From Georgenia muralis (GTDB taxonomy: Bacteria > Actinomycetota > Actinomycetes > Actinomycetales > Actinomycetaceae): a DNA stretch of 64,000 nt. This document shows, piece after piece, positions 51,719 to 60,429 of the stretch. Positions within the stretch are counted from its first letter, which is position 1. Each line of letters opens with the position of its first letter. Location of the stretch: assembly GCF_003814705.1 (NCBI RefSeq), contig NZ_RKRA01000001.1, forward strand, positions 3,540,776-3,604,775. Direction: 5' to 3'. Both the position numbers and the translations under genes were made by a program. The notes under the pieces are model-generated. The model did not search any database. It was not told the origin of the DNA and saw only the letters and a list, made by a program, of their open reading frames with translations.

Positions 51719-53185
51719 TCAGTCCCGCCCGCCCACCGCGATGCCGTGGGTCAGGGTGGTCGGGTCCTGCCCCTCGTAGCGCCGGCCGCGGTACTGCGGG
51801 CGCACGAGGTTCTCCACCGAGAGGATCTCGTCGAGCTCGTCGGCACCGAGCAGGCCCATCTCGAGCACCACCTCGCGCACGCTCTTGCCGGTGCGGGCGC
51901 ACTCCCGGCCCACGAGGTCGCCGTTGTGGTGACCGATGACGGGGTTGAGGAACGTGACGATCCCGATGGAGTTCAGCACGTAGCCGCGGGCGACCTCCTC
52001 GTTCGCGGTGATCCCCACGACGCAGCGCTCGGTGAGGTTGTCGCACGCGTTGGTCAGCAGGTGCAGGGACTCGAAGCACGCCTGGGCGATGACCGGCTCC
52101 ATGACGTTGAGCTGGAGCTGCCCGGCCTCGGCGGCCATGGAGACGGTGACGTCGTTGCCGATGACCTTGAAGCACACCTGGTTGACGACCTCGGGGATGA
52201 CCGGGTTGACCTTCGCGGGCATGATCGACGAGCCGGCCTGGAGCTCGGGCAGGTTGATCTCCTTCAGGCCCGCGCGCGGGCCCGAGGACAGCAGGCGCAG
52301 GTCGTTGCAGATCTTCCCGAGCTTGACCGCCGTGCGCTTCGTCGCCGCGTGCAGGGTGACGTAGGCGCCGGTGTCCGAGGTGGCCTCGATGAGGTTCTCG
52401 GCGCTGACCAGCGGCAGGCCGGTGACCTCCGCGAGCTTGGCCACCGCCGTGGCGGGGTAGCCCTCCGGGGTGTTCAGACCGGTGCCGATCGCCGTCGCAC
52501 CGAGGTTGACCTCGAGCAGCAGGGACTGGGCGAGGCTGAGCTGGCGCAGCTCCTCGCCGAGGACGACGCCGAACGCGGTGAACTCCTGCCCGAGGGTCAT
52601 CGGCACGGCGTCCTGGAGCTGGGTGCGGCCCATCTTGAGCATGCCGGCGAACTCCGTGCCCTTGTCGTCGAAGGCGATGACGAGACGCTGGACGGCGTTC
52701 TTCAGCTCCTCCGTGGCCCGGTGCAGGGCGATGCGGAAGCCGGTGGGGTAGGCGTCGTTCGTCGACTGGCTCTTGTTGACGTGGTCGTTGGGGTTGACGA
52801 CGTCGTAGCGCCCCTTGGGCAGCCCGAGGTGCTCCAGCGCGAGGTTGGCCACCACCTCGTTGACGTTCATGTTCACGCTCGTGCCGGCCCCGCCCTGGAA
52901 GACGTCGACGGGGAACTGGTCCGCGCACCGCCCGTGCAGGAGGATCTCGTCGCAGGCCGCGACGACGGCGCCCGCCACCCGGGCGGGGACGGTGCCCAGC
53001 TCGGCGTTGGCCAGGGCCGAGGCCTTCTTGACCTCGACCATCCCCCGGACGAGCTCGGGGACGTCGTTGATGGTGCTCGTGCTGATGCGGAAGTTCTCCG
53101 CCGCGCGCACGGTGTGGATGCCGTAGTACGCGTCCGCCGGGACCTCTCGCTCACCGAGCAGATCCTCTTCGATCCTCGTGTCCAT
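51719..53185 (-). CDS. aspA: Aspartate ammonia-lyase
   Basis: Converts aspartate to fumarate and ammonia. 488 residues. The ATG at 53185 ([16 protein letters not shown]) is preceded by GGGGAGAGG. Superfamily signature with catalytic Ser [11 protein letters not shown] followed by [17 protein letters not shown], matching aspartases more than fumarases, as do DYYGIHT-type N-terminal residues ([11 protein letters not shown]) and [18 protein letters not shown]. Convergent with aceE; not part of that unit. Confidence 0.93.
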   Translation of the reverse strand: MDTRIEEDLLGEREVPADAYYGIHTVRAAENFRISTSTINDVPELVRGMVEVKKASALANAELGTVPARVAGAVVAACDEILLHGRCADQFPVDVFQGGAGTSVNMNVNEVVANLALEHLGLPKGRYDVVNPNDHVNKSQSTNDAYPTGFRIALHRATEELKNAVQRLVIAFDDKGTEFAGMLKMGRTQLQDAVPMTLGQEFTAFGVVLGEELRQLSLAQSLLLEVNLGATAIGTGLNTPEGYPATAVAKLAEVTGLPLVSAENLIEATSDTGAYVTLHAATKRTAVKLGKICNDLRLLSSGPRAGLKEINLPELQAGSSIMPAKVNPVIPEVVNQVCFKVIGNDVTVSMAAEAGQLQLNVMEPVIAQACFESLHLLTNACDNLTERCVVGITANEEVARGYVLNSIGIVTFLNPVIGHHNGDLVGRECARTGKSVREVVLEMGLLGADELDEILSVENLVRPQYRGRRYEGQDPTTLTHGIAVGGRD

Positions 53186-53253
53186 GCCCGTCCCTCTCCC
53201 CACCACGGGGACGCCGTGCGTCCTGCCGGGCGTGGCGGGGCCCGCCGATGATG

Positions 53254-53928
53254 CTAGGCCTGGACCTGCGCGGCTGCCACGAGCGGCTCCAGCTCGGCGG
53301 TGACCCGGGCCACGCCGGCCGCGTCGGGAGAGTCGGCGAGCTCGCCCAGGTGGCGGCGCGCGTCGAGCGGGCGGCCGGCGTCGAGGGCGGCCAGGACCAC
53401 CTGACGTCCGGCCTCGACCTCGTGCTCGCGTGGGGACCAGTGCCCCACGCCCAGCCCCAGGCCGTCGCCCGGCAGCCCCGACTCGCGCAGCATCCGCACG
53501 CTCTCGCTGACCGCGCGGCCCGTCCGGTCGCGCTCGCAGGCGCCGTTGAGCCGGCGCATCGCGCCCTCGTGGTCGTCGACGAGGGAGAGGCGGGCGAGCT
53601 CGATGAGGGCGTACCAGGCGCGCGGGTTGCCCGCGATCTCCTCGGCGAGGGCCCACACCGCGAGGTTCTCGGCGCGCTCGCGGTCCGCGGGCTCCTGGTC
53701 CGCGGTGAGCGGGTCGGCCGGGCCGACCCCGCTGGCGCGCCGGCGCACCAGGTCGGCGAGGGCCCCGAAGGCCTCGATGTCGTTCGGGTCCTCCACGAGC
53801 CGCGCCCGGAGGGAGTCCTCACGCGGGACGTCGGCGGTCGGCGGGACCGCGGAGGGACGGCGCATCCCGACGCGGCGGACCGGCTTCTTCCGCCCGAGGA
53901 GGGCGCGCAGTCGTCTCAGCAGTGCCAT
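53254..53928 (-). CDS. Conserved hypothetical protein
   Basis: 224 residues, probably soluble and mostly helical after a basic N-terminus ([15 protein letters not shown]). Repeating helical segments ([47 protein letters not shown]) suggest a TPR-like scaffold. The ATG at 53928 is chosen because TATGGT lies 7 nt upstream on the minus strand, fitting a leaderless start; there is no ribosome binding site. Divergent from the fasR-like gene and could share its operator. No function assigned. Confidence 0.7.
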   Translation of the reverse strand: MALLRRLRALLGRKKPVRRVGMRRPSAVPPTADVPREDSLRARLVEDPNDIEAFGALADLVRRRASGVGPADPLTADQEPADRERAENLAVWALAEEIAGNPRAWYALIELARLSLVDDHEGAMRRLNGACERDRTGRAVSESVRMLRESGLPGDGLGLGVGHWSPREHEVEAGRQVVLAALDAGRPLDARRHLGELADSPDAAGVARVTAELEPLVAAAQVQA

Positions 53929-53935
53929 GCCGACG

Positions 53936-53941
53936 ACCATA
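53936..53941 (-). promoter_or_regulatory. Candidate -10 of the hypothetical gene
   Basis: TATGGT on the minus strand, 7 nt before the ATG at 53928. Confidence 0.5.
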
Positions 53942-54006
53942 TCCGCATCGCCCCGGCCCTGCCGCCCGACGGGGGCCGCAGGCGTGGCGGCCGGTACCGG
54001 CCGACT

Positions 54007-54023
54007 TTGTAGGCATCCCACAA
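54007..54023. promoter_or_regulatory. Candidate FasR operator before the regulator gene
   Basis: TTGTAGGCATCCCACAA, an imperfect 17-bp palindrome (TTGT and ACAA ends, inner GG/CC). It differs at two positions from the copy at 55329-55345 before fabD. It overlaps the -35 region of the regulator's own promoter. Confidence 0.6.
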
Positions 54024-54031
54024 CCCCTCGC

Positions 54032-54037
54032 TATGCT
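54032..54037 (+). promoter_or_regulatory. Candidate -10 of the fasR-like gene
   Basis: TATGCT, 7 nt before the ATG at 54045; the transcript is probably leaderless. This favours that ATG over the one at 54033. Confidence 0.55.
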
Positions 54038-54044
54038 CGCACGC

Positions 54045-55241
54045 ATGACGGTCAGCGAGCGGGTCAGCCGGGAGGAGGGCAGCTCCGACGTCGTGCGCCG
54101 CCTGCGTGGCGGCACGGACATGCTCACCTCGGCCGCCCTGCGGCGCCTCGACGCCGAGCTCGACTGGTACCGGTCCCTGGCCGCCGAGGACCGCTCGTGG
54201 ATCGGTCTGGTGGCCCAGGCCGGCATCGCCGCCTTCATCACCTGGTACGAGCAGCCCTCCTCGGGCTCCTACAACGCCCAGGAGATCTTCCGCGCCGCGC
54301 CGCCCGAGCTGACGCGGTCGATCTCGCTGCAGCACACCCTCCAGCTCGTCCGGATCGTCGTCGAGGTCGTCGAGGACAACGCCGTCCAGCTCGCCGAGCC
54401 CGGCCAGCAGCGCGAGCTGCGCGACGCCGTCCTGGTCTACTCGCGCGAGGTCGCGTTCTCCGCGGCGGAGATCTACGCCCGCGCGGCCGAGACCCGCGGC
54501 GCCTGGGACGCCCGGCTCGAGGCTCTCGTGGTCGACTCGCTCGTGCGCGGCGTCGCCGACGACTCGGTCCGTTCGCGGATCGCGGCCCTGGGGTGGTCCG
54601 GCCTGGGCGCCACCCTCGTCCTCGTCGGCCCGGCGCCTGCGGCGATGGACGAGCGGCGCACCTCCGACCTGCGCCGGGCGTGCCGCCGCGCCGCCGCCGA
54701 CGCCCTCGTCGGGATCCAGGGCGACCGTCTCGTCGTCGTCCTCGGCGGTGAGGGGGACCTGCGCGCCGCCGCCGAGTCCCTGCTGCCCCGGTTCGCCCCG
54801 GGCCCGGTGGTCCTGGGCCCGCAGGTGCGCGACGTCGGCGACGCCGGCCGGGCGGCCCGGGCCGCGGTGGCCGGCCAGCTGGCCGTGCGCGCCTGGCCCG
54901 GCGCCCCGCGGCCCGTGCTGGCCGACGAGCTGCTGCCCGAGCGGATGCTCAACGGGGACCCCCTCGCCCGGCGCACCCTTGTCGAGGACCTGTACAAGCC
55001 GCTCGTCGCCGGCGGCGCCACGCTCGTGCAGACCCTGGAGGAGTACTTCGCGCAGGGCCGCTCGCTCGAGGCTGCCGCGCGCGCCCTGTTCGTCCACCCC
55101 AACACGGTGCGGTACCGCCTGCGGCGCATCGCCCAGGTGGTGGGGTGGGACCCCACCGACGCCCGGGAGGGCTTCGTCCTCCAGATCGCCCTCGCCGTCG
55201 GCCGCCTCACGCAGACCGACGCCGGGCACTCGGGCGTGTGA
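54045..55241 (+). CDS. fasR: PucR-type transcriptional regulator, FasR-like activator of fab genes
   Basis: 398 residues. The N-terminal and central regions match CdaR/PucR regulators; the C-terminal PucR-type helix-turn-helix reads TLVQTLEEYFAQGRSLEAAARALFVHPNTVRYRLRRIAQVVGWDP. In Streptomyces a protein of this type (FasR) sits just upstream of fabD-fabH-acpP-fabF and activates it; the same order is seen here. From memory, the mycobacterial counterpart before fabD is also PucR-like. The motif it would bind occurs before its own gene and before fabD. Ligand not known from the sequence. Confidence 0.85.
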   Translation: MTVSERVSREEGSSDVVRRLRGGTDMLTSAALRRLDAELDWYRSLAAEDRSWIGLVAQAGIAAFITWYEQPSSGSYNAQEIFRAAPPELTRSISLQHTLQLVRIVVEVVEDNAVQLAEPGQQRELRDAVLVYSREVAFSAAEIYARAAETRGAWDARLEALVVDSLVRGVADDSVRSRIAALGWSGLGATLVLVGPAPAAMDERRTSDLRRACRRAAADALVGIQGDRLVVVLGGEGDLRAAAESLLPRFAPGPVVLGPQVRDVGDAGRAARAAVAGQLAVRAWPGAPRPVLADELLPERMLNGDPLARRTLVEDLYKPLVAGGATLVQTLEEYFAQGRSLEAAARALFVHPNTVRYRLRRIAQVVGWDPTDAREGFVLQIALAVGRLTQTDAGHSGV

Positions 55242-55328
55242 GCGCCTCGCGCCCGACAGGCCGGCGTGTGACGCACGTCCCGCGCCCGCGCCGCCCCGAG
55301 GGGCGGGCCAGTGACCGGCGTCACGGAC

Positions 55329-55345
55329 TTGTAGGTATCGCACAA
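55329..55345. promoter_or_regulatory. Candidate FasR operator before fabD
   Basis: TTGTAGGTATCGCACAA, matching the 54007-54023 copy at 15 of 17 positions, centred 77 bp before the fabD start. A partial third copy, ACTTGGTAGG, begins about 30 bp downstream. The distance suits an activator. Confidence 0.6.
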
Positions 55346-55413
55346 GCGCCTCCGCGGGACTTGGTAGGCCCCGTAGGCGCGGCGGCCCCCTCCCCGGCGG
55401 GCAAGGTTGGACG

Positions 55414-56331
55414 GTGCTAGCCGTTCTCTGCCCCGGACAGGGCGCCCAGACCCCCGGGATGCTCGCGCCCTGGCTCGAGCTCGCCCACCTGCGTGAGCTG
55501 CTCGAGCACTACAGCGACGTCACCGAGCTCGACCTCGTCACCCTCGGGACGACGGCGGACGCCGAGACCATCCGCGACACGCGGGTCGCCCAGCCGCTGC
55601 TCGTGGCCGCCTCCCTGCTGAGCCACCACGCGCTCGGGCGCCCCCGCGCCGACCTGGCCGCGGGGCACTCCGTGGGCGAGCTGGCCGCGGCCGCCGTCGC
55701 CGGGGTCCTGACCGACGACGCAGCCCTGGTGCTCGTCCGCGAGCGTGGCCGGGCCATGGCCGACGCCGCGGCGGCCGTCCCCACCGGCATGACCGCCGTC
55801 GTGGGCGGGCGCCCCGACGAGGTCGAGGCGGCCCTGGCGCGGCACGGCCTCACCGCTGCCAACGTCAACGGCGGGGGGCAGGTGGTCGCCGCCGGCACCG
55901 CCGACCAGCTCGCCGCTCTCGCCGCCGACCCGCCCCCGCGTGCCCGGGTGATCCCGCTGCAGGTCGCGGGCGCCTTCCACACCGAGCACATGGCCCCCGC
56001 CGTCGCGGCGGTCCGCGCCACGGCCGCCGGCCTCACCCCGGCCGACCCGGCCACCACGCTGCTCTCGAACGCCGACGGCGCCGTGGTGTCCTCCGGGGCC
56101 GACGCCCTCGAGCGCCTCGTCACCCAGGTGGCCAGCCCCGTGCGCTGGGACCTGTGCTGCGAGCAGATGCTCGCCTCCGGCGTCACCGCCGCCGTGGAGC
56201 TGTGCCCCGGCGGGGTGCTCACGGGTCTGGCCCGGCGCACCCTGCCCGGGGTCGAGACGGTGGCCCTCAAGAGCCCGGACGACCTGCCCGCCGCACGCGA
56301 GCTCATCGACAGCCACGGAGGATCCCGATGA
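55414..56331 (+). CDS. fabD: Malonyl-CoA:ACP transacylase
   Basis: Loads malonyl groups onto acyl carrier protein for FASII. 305 residues. Catalytic Ser86 in GHSVGE, oxyanion QGAQ near the N-terminus (CPGQGAQTPGM), a conserved Arg in VRERG, and the catalytic His in GAFHTEHM. GTG start; CAAGGT 6 nt upstream is a weak -10 for a leaderless start. First gene of fabD-fabH-acpP-fabF; its stop overlaps fabH in ATGA. Confidence 0.95.
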   Translation: MLAVLCPGQGAQTPGMLAPWLELAHLRELLEHYSDVTELDLVTLGTTADAETIRDTRVAQPLLVAASLLSHHALGRPRADLAAGHSVGELAAAAVAGVLTDDAALVLVRERGRAMADAAAAVPTGMTAVVGGRPDEVEAALARHGLTAANVNGGGQVVAAGTADQLAALAADPPPRARVIPLQVAGAFHTEHMAPAVAAVRATAAGLTPADPATTLLSNADGAVVSSGADALERLVTQVASPVRWDLCCEQMLASGVTAAVELCPGGVLTGLARRTLPGVETVALKSPDDLPAARELIDSHGGSR

Positions 56332-57344
56332 CCCGCCCCACCCTGCGCGTCTCCACACCCGTCGAGCACGCCCGGATCCTCGGCGTCGGCGGGGTCCGCG
56401 GCGAGAACGTCGTCGTCAACGACGACATCGTCGGGCCGATCAGCTCCTCCGACGAGTGGATCCGCCAGCGCACCGGCATCGTCTCGCGCCGCCGCGCGGG
56501 CGAGGACGTCGACGTCGCCGACCTGGCCGAGGGCGCCGCCCGGGCCGCGCTCGAGGCCGCGGGGCTGACGGGGTCGGACGTCGACGCCGTGGTCGTGTCC
56601 ACCGTGACGTGGTTCGAGCAGACGCCGTCCCTCGCGGCGGTCGTCGCCGACCGGATCGGCGCGACGCCCGCCGCGGCCTACGACATCTCGGCCGCGTGCG
56701 CCGGGTACGCCTACGGCATCGCCCAGGCCGACGCCATGGTCCGCGCGGGCACCGCCCGGCACGTCCTGGTCATCGGCGTGGAGAAGATGTCCGACTTCAT
56801 CGACCCCACCGACCGGTCGATCTCCTTCCTCCTCGGTGACGGCGCCGGCGCCGCCGTCGTCGGCCCCTCGGACACCCCGGGCATCGGGCCGACGGTGTGG
56901 GGCTCGGACGGCTCGGCCGCCGGGATGATCAAGCAGACGCACTCGTGGCTGGACTACCGCACCGCGGGTCCCGGCGCGGAGGTCGACTGGCCGACCCTGC
57001 GCCAGGAGGGGCCCTCGGTGTACAAGTGGGCCGTCTTCCAGATGACGCCGACCGCGGAGCGCGCCATCGAGGCGGCCGGGCTGCGCCCGGAGGACATCGA
57101 CGTGTTCATCCCGCACCAGGCGAACATGCGGATCATCGACCACATGGTCAAGAAGCTCGGCCTGCGCGACGACGTCGTCGTGGGCCGGGACATCGCCGAG
57201 ACGGGCAACACCTCCGCCGCGTCGATCCCGCTGGCCACCGAGCGGCTCCTGCGCGAGGGGCAGGCGCGCAGCGGCGACATCGCCCTGCAGATCGGGTTCG
57301 GCGCCGGGCTGGTCTACGCCGCCCAGGTCGTCGTCTTGCCCTGA
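56328..57344 (+). CDS. fabH: 3-oxoacyl-ACP synthase III
   Basis: Starts fatty acid chains by condensing an acyl-CoA with malonyl-ACP. 338 residues. Active-site C124 in SAACAGYAYG, His in IPHQANMRI and Asn in GNTSAAS form the triad. The ATG overlaps the fabD stop (ATGA). In Gram-positives FabH primes branched or straight chains depending on its pocket, which cannot be judged here. Confidence 0.95.
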   Translation: MTRPTLRVSTPVEHARILGVGGVRGENVVVNDDIVGPISSSDEWIRQRTGIVSRRRAGEDVDVADLAEGAARAALEAAGLTGSDVDAVVVSTVTWFEQTPSLAAVVADRIGATPAAAYDISAACAGYAYGIAQADAMVRAGTARHVLVIGVEKMSDFIDPTDRSISFLLGDGAGAAVVGPSDTPGIGPTVWGSDGSAAGMIKQTHSWLDYRTAGPGAEVDWPTLRQEGPSVYKWAVFQMTPTAERAIEAAGLRPEDIDVFIPHQANMRIIDHMVKKLGLRDDVVVGRDIAETGNTSAASIPLATERLLREGQARSGDIALQIGFGAGLVYAAQVVVLP

Positions 57345-57449
57345 CCCACCCGCGTGCCGCCCTGGCACGGGCGGCGGGCCCCCACCAGACTGTCCACCGA
57401 CCACCCACGTGAGACTTCACCGCACGTGACACAACAAGGGAGAGAACAC

Positions 57450-57701
57450 ATGGCTTACAGCGAGCAGGAGATCCTGGCCGGGCTGGCCGAGATCGTCAAC
57501 GAGGAGACCGGCCTGCCGGTGGACTCCGTCACCCCCGAGAAGTCCTTCACGGACGACCTCGACGTCGACTCCCTGTCGATGATGACGATCGCCACCCTCG
57601 CCGAGGAGAAGTTCGAGGTCCGCATCCCCGACGAGGAGGTCGGCAACCTCAAGACCGTCCAGGACGCCGTCGCCTACATCAACGGCGCCCAGCAGGCCTG
57701 A
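57450..57701 (+). CDS. acpP: Acyl carrier protein
   Basis: 83-residue acidic carrier that holds growing acyl chains on a phosphopantetheine attached to S41 in DVDSLSM. ATG at 57450 with AAGGGAGAG upstream. Third gene of the fab operon, after a gap of 105 bases in which I see no clear promoter. Confidence 0.96.
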   Translation: MAYSEQEILAGLAEIVNEETGLPVDSVTPEKSFTDDLDVDSLSMMTIATLAEEKFEVRIPDEEVGNLKTVQDAVAYINGAQQA

Positions 57702-57792
57702 CCTCACCGGCCGGGGCGCGCCCCGCGCGCCCCGGCCGTGGCACGGCCAGCACCGCCCCGCACAGCCCCGCACAGCCCGAAGGAGCACCCGC

Positions 57793-59025
57793 ATGGCAGC
57801 GACCACCGTCGTCGTGACCGGCCTCGGCACCACCAACCCGCTCGGCGGGGACGTCGCGTCCACCTGGTCGGCGGTCCTCGCCGGCAAGTCGGGCGTGCAC
57901 ACGCTCGACAACGACTGGGCCGAACGCTACGAGCTGCCCGTCAGCTTCGCCGCCGAGGTCGCGGTCAAGCCCGAGGACGTCCTCCCCCGGCCCCAGCTGC
58001 GCCGCCTGGACCCCTCGGCCCAGTACGCCATGATCGCCGCGCTCGAGGCCTGGGCCGACGCCGGCAGCCCCGAGGTCGACGGCGAACGCCTCGGCGCCGT
58101 CGTCGGCTCCGGCATCGGCGGGGTCTGGACCATCCTCGACGCCTGGGACACCATCAAGGACAAGGGCGCCCGGCGGGTCATGCCGCTGACGGTGCCCATG
58201 CTCATGGCCAACTCCCCCGTCGCCAACATCTCCGTGCGCTTCGGCGCGAGAGCCGGCGCCCACGCCCCGGTCTCCGCCTGCGCGTCGGGCGCCGAGGCCA
58301 TCGCCTACGGGGTCGACATGATCCGCTCCGGGCGCGCCGACGTCGTCATCGCCGGCGGCGCCGAGGCCGCGATCCACCCGATGCCGCTCGCCTCCTTCGC
58401 CAAGATGCAGGCGCTGTCCACCCGCAACGACGACCCGGAGGCGGCCTCGCGTCCCTACGACGTCGACCGGGACGGGTTCGTCATGGGTGAGGGCGCCGGC
58501 ATCGTCGTCCTGGAGTCCGCCGAGCACGCCGCCGCCCGCGGCGCCCGCGTCCACGCGGTCGTCGCCGGGGTCGGGATGTCCGCCGACGCCTTCGACATCG
58601 CCCCGCCCGACCCGACCGGTGCGGGCCAGGAGCGCGCCATGCGCATCGCCCTGGCCGACGCCGGCCTGGCCGGCTCCGACGTCGTCCACGTCAACGCCCA
58701 CGCCACCTCCACCCCCGCCGGCGACGGCGTGGAGGCGGGCGCCATCGCGCGCGTCCTGGGCGCGGGGGCCTGCGTGTCCGCGACGAAGTCCATGACCGGG
58801 CACCTCCTCGGCGGCGCCGGTGCCCTCGAGGCGGTCCTCACGGTCCTGGCGGTGCGCGAGCGCACCGCCCCGCCGACGATCAACGTCGACAACCTCCAGG
58901 AGGGGCTGGCGATCGACCTGGTGCGCGACGAGCCGCGCGCCCTGCCCACCGGCCAGGTCGCCGCGCTCAACAACGCGTTCGGCTTCGGCGGGCACAACGT
59001 GGCGGTGCTGTTCGCCTCCGCCTAG
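57793..59025 (+). CDS. fabF: 3-oxoacyl-ACP synthase II
   Basis: Elongates acyl-ACP chains. 410 residues. Catalytic C163 in SACASGAEAI, His in NAHATSTPAGD and His in KSMTGHLLGGAG make the C-H-H site of elongating synthases. ATG with AAGGAGCAC upstream. In mycobacteria the equivalent enzyme is KasA; here there is one copy, with no accD following. Ends the operon before a hairpin. Confidence 0.95.
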   Translation: MAATTVVVTGLGTTNPLGGDVASTWSAVLAGKSGVHTLDNDWAERYELPVSFAAEVAVKPEDVLPRPQLRRLDPSAQYAMIAALEAWADAGSPEVDGERLGAVVGSGIGGVWTILDAWDTIKDKGARRVMPLTVPMLMANSPVANISVRFGARAGAHAPVSACASGAEAIAYGVDMIRSGRADVVIAGGAEAAIHPMPLASFAKMQALSTRNDDPEAASRPYDVDRDGFVMGEGAGIVVLESAEHAAARGARVHAVVAGVGMSADAFDIAPPDPTGAGQERAMRIALADAGLAGSDVVHVNAHATSTPAGDGVEAGAIARVLGAGACVSATKSMTGHLLGGAGALEAVLTVLAVRERTAPPTINVDNLQEGLAIDLVRDEPRALPTGQVAALNNAFGFGGHNVAVLFASA

Positions 59026-59037
59026 ACCGCAGCACCT

Positions 59038-59074
59038 CGAGGGGCGCCCAGGGAGACCTCCCGGGGCGCCCTCG
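59038..59074. terminator. Terminator after fabF
   Basis: Inverted repeat of about 16 pairs with one bulge and one mismatch and a 4-nt loop (59038-59074), in the 96-bp gap between the convergent fabF and DUF3145 genes. Confidence 0.65.
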
Positions 59075-59121
59075 TCGCGTCACGCGCCCGCCGGCCCGCC
59101 GACCGGCGTCACCGAGCCGGG

Positions 59122-59622
59122 TCAGCCGACCCGGTGGAGCCACCGCACGGGGGCACCCGCACCCGCGTACCGGAAGGGCTCGAGCTCGTCGTCCCAGGCC
59201 TGGCCCAGCGCCAGGTCGAGCTCGTGGCGCAGGCGCAGGGGGTCACCGGCGTGCTCCAGCGCCGCGCGGACACGGTCCTCGGGCACGACCACGTTGCCGT
59301 GGGTGTCCGTCTGCGCGTGGAAGATCCCGAGCTCGGGGGTGTGCGACCAGCGTCCGCCGTCGCAGCCCGGGCTCGCCTCCTCGGTGATCTCGTAGCGCAG
59401 GTGGGTCCATCCGCGCAGCGCCGATGCCAGACGCGCCCCCGTGCCGACCGGGCCGACCCAGGAGTGCTCGGCCCGGAACAGGCCGTCGGCGGCGGGCTGC
59501 ACCGTCCACTCCATCGTCACGCGCGCGTCCAGCACCGTGCCCGCCGCCCACTCGACGTGGGGGCACAGCGCCCGGGGCGCAGAGTGCACGAAGATGACGC
59601 CGCGGGTGAAGGCACCACTCAT
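59122..59622 (-). CDS. DUF3145 protein
   Basis: 166-residue cytoplasmic protein of an actinobacterial family of unknown function. Conserved pattern RGVIFVHSAPRALCPHVEWA, VRVTMEW-like strand, FRAEHSWVGPVGTGARLASALRGW, LRYEITEEASPGCDGGRWSHTP, and GQAWDDELEPFRYAG. Located after the fab operon as in related genomes. ATG 59622 with GAGGAG upstream. The 205-bp region before it contains several hairpins. Confidence 0.88.
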   Translation of the reverse strand: MSGAFTRGVIFVHSAPRALCPHVEWAAGTVLDARVTMEWTVQPAADGLFRAEHSWVGPVGTGARLASALRGWTHLRYEITEEASPGCDGGRWSHTPELGIFHAQTDTHGNVVVPEDRVRAALEHAGDPLRLRHELDLALGQAWDDELEPFRYAGAGAPVRWLHRVG

Positions 59623-59688
59623 GTCGACTCCTCCTGGTTGGTTTCGAGGTGCGTCTTCCCCAACGACCTCGGTACCTCACAGGCGAGA

Positions 59689-59709
59689 GCTGTTCGCGCG
59701 GCGAACAGC
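59689..59709. promoter_or_regulatory. Inverted repeat upstream of DUF3145
   Basis: Perfect 9-bp arms GCTGTTCGC and GCGAACAGC with a 3-nt centre. Its tight symmetry looks like a dimeric regulator's operator, but a hairpin in a leader RNA is equally possible. Confidence 0.4.
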
Positions 59710-59717
59710 GTCATCAT

Positions 59718-59768
59718 GCCGTACAGGGAGCCGCTCGCGCCACACGTGGGCGCGGCGAGCCGTACGGC
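59718..59768. other. Nested inverted repeats between DUF3145 and def
   Basis: Outer 7-bp arms GCCGTAC/GTACGGC (59718-59724 with 59762-59768) enclose inner arms GCTCGC/GCGAGC (59733-59738 with 59755-59760). May form a stable RNA structure on either strand. Confidence 0.35.
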
Positions 59769-59797
59769 GATCCCACGAGCACCGCTGAGCGGACGGC

Positions 59798-59825
59798 GGT
59801 TGGCGGCCCGCAAAGACGCCCAACC
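59798..59825 (-). terminator. Terminator after def
   Basis: A stem of about 8 pairs with one bulge (GGTTGG/CCAACC outer arms) just beyond the def stop on the minus strand. Confidence 0.5.
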
Positions 59826-59827
59826 AC

Positions 59828-60316
59828 TCAGAGCAGCTCGCGGACCGCCTTCATCGCCTTCTTGCGCACGGCGGGCTCGAGCCGGTCGAGGTAGAGCTTG
59901 CCGTCGAGGTGGTCGACCTCGTGCTGGAGGGCGCGGGCCATGAGCTCCTCGCCCTCGACCACCACCTCCTTGCCGTCCAGGTCGATGCCCTCGACACGGG
60001 CGTACCAGGCGCGCCGGGTGGGGAACCACAGCCCGGGGACCGACAGGCAGCCCTCGTCGCCGTCCTGGAACTCGTCCTCGGACAGCTCGACGATGCGCGG
60101 GTTGAGGACGTAGCCGATCTCGTCGTCGATGTTCCAGGAGAACGCCCGGAGCCCGACGCCGATCTGGTTGGCGGCCAGGCCGGCGCGTCCCTCGGTGTCG
60201 ACGGTCTCGAGGAGGTCCTCCACCAGGGAGCGGACACGGTCGTCGATGTCGGTGATGTCCTCGCAGGGGGTGCGCAGGACGGGGTCGCCGACGGTACGGA
60301 TCTCACGCATGGCCAT
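59828..60316 (-). CDS. def: Peptide deformylase
   Basis: Removes the formyl group from new proteins before Map acts. 162 residues. The three metal motifs are present: GLAANQIG (Q51), EGCLSVPG (C90) and QHEVDHLDG (H132, E133, H136). ATG 60316; AACGAT 6 nt upstream on the minus strand may be a -10 (60323-60328) for a leaderless start. Monocistronic. Confidence 0.95.
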   Translation of the reverse strand: MAMREIRTVGDPVLRTPCEDITDIDDRVRSLVEDLLETVDTEGRAGLAANQIGVGLRAFSWNIDDEIGYVLNPRIVELSEDEFQDGDEGCLSVPGLWFPTRRAWYARVEGIDLDGKEVVVEGEELMARALQHEVDHLDGKLYLDRLEPAVRKKAMKAVRELL

Positions 60317-60429
60317 GGGGCCATCGTTTCACGATCGCCCGCGCGTCCCCGACGGCCGGCGGCCGCGGCCGGTGGGGAGTTCGTCTCACCCCCTGCCCAC
60401 CGCGACGAAGGTGTGAGAGCCTGGAAGGC

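Noticed and set aside
57345-57449. A separate promoter for acpP
   Set aside because: No TAnnnT element at suitable distance from the ATG; the ribosome binding site is good and co-transcription with fabH is simpler.
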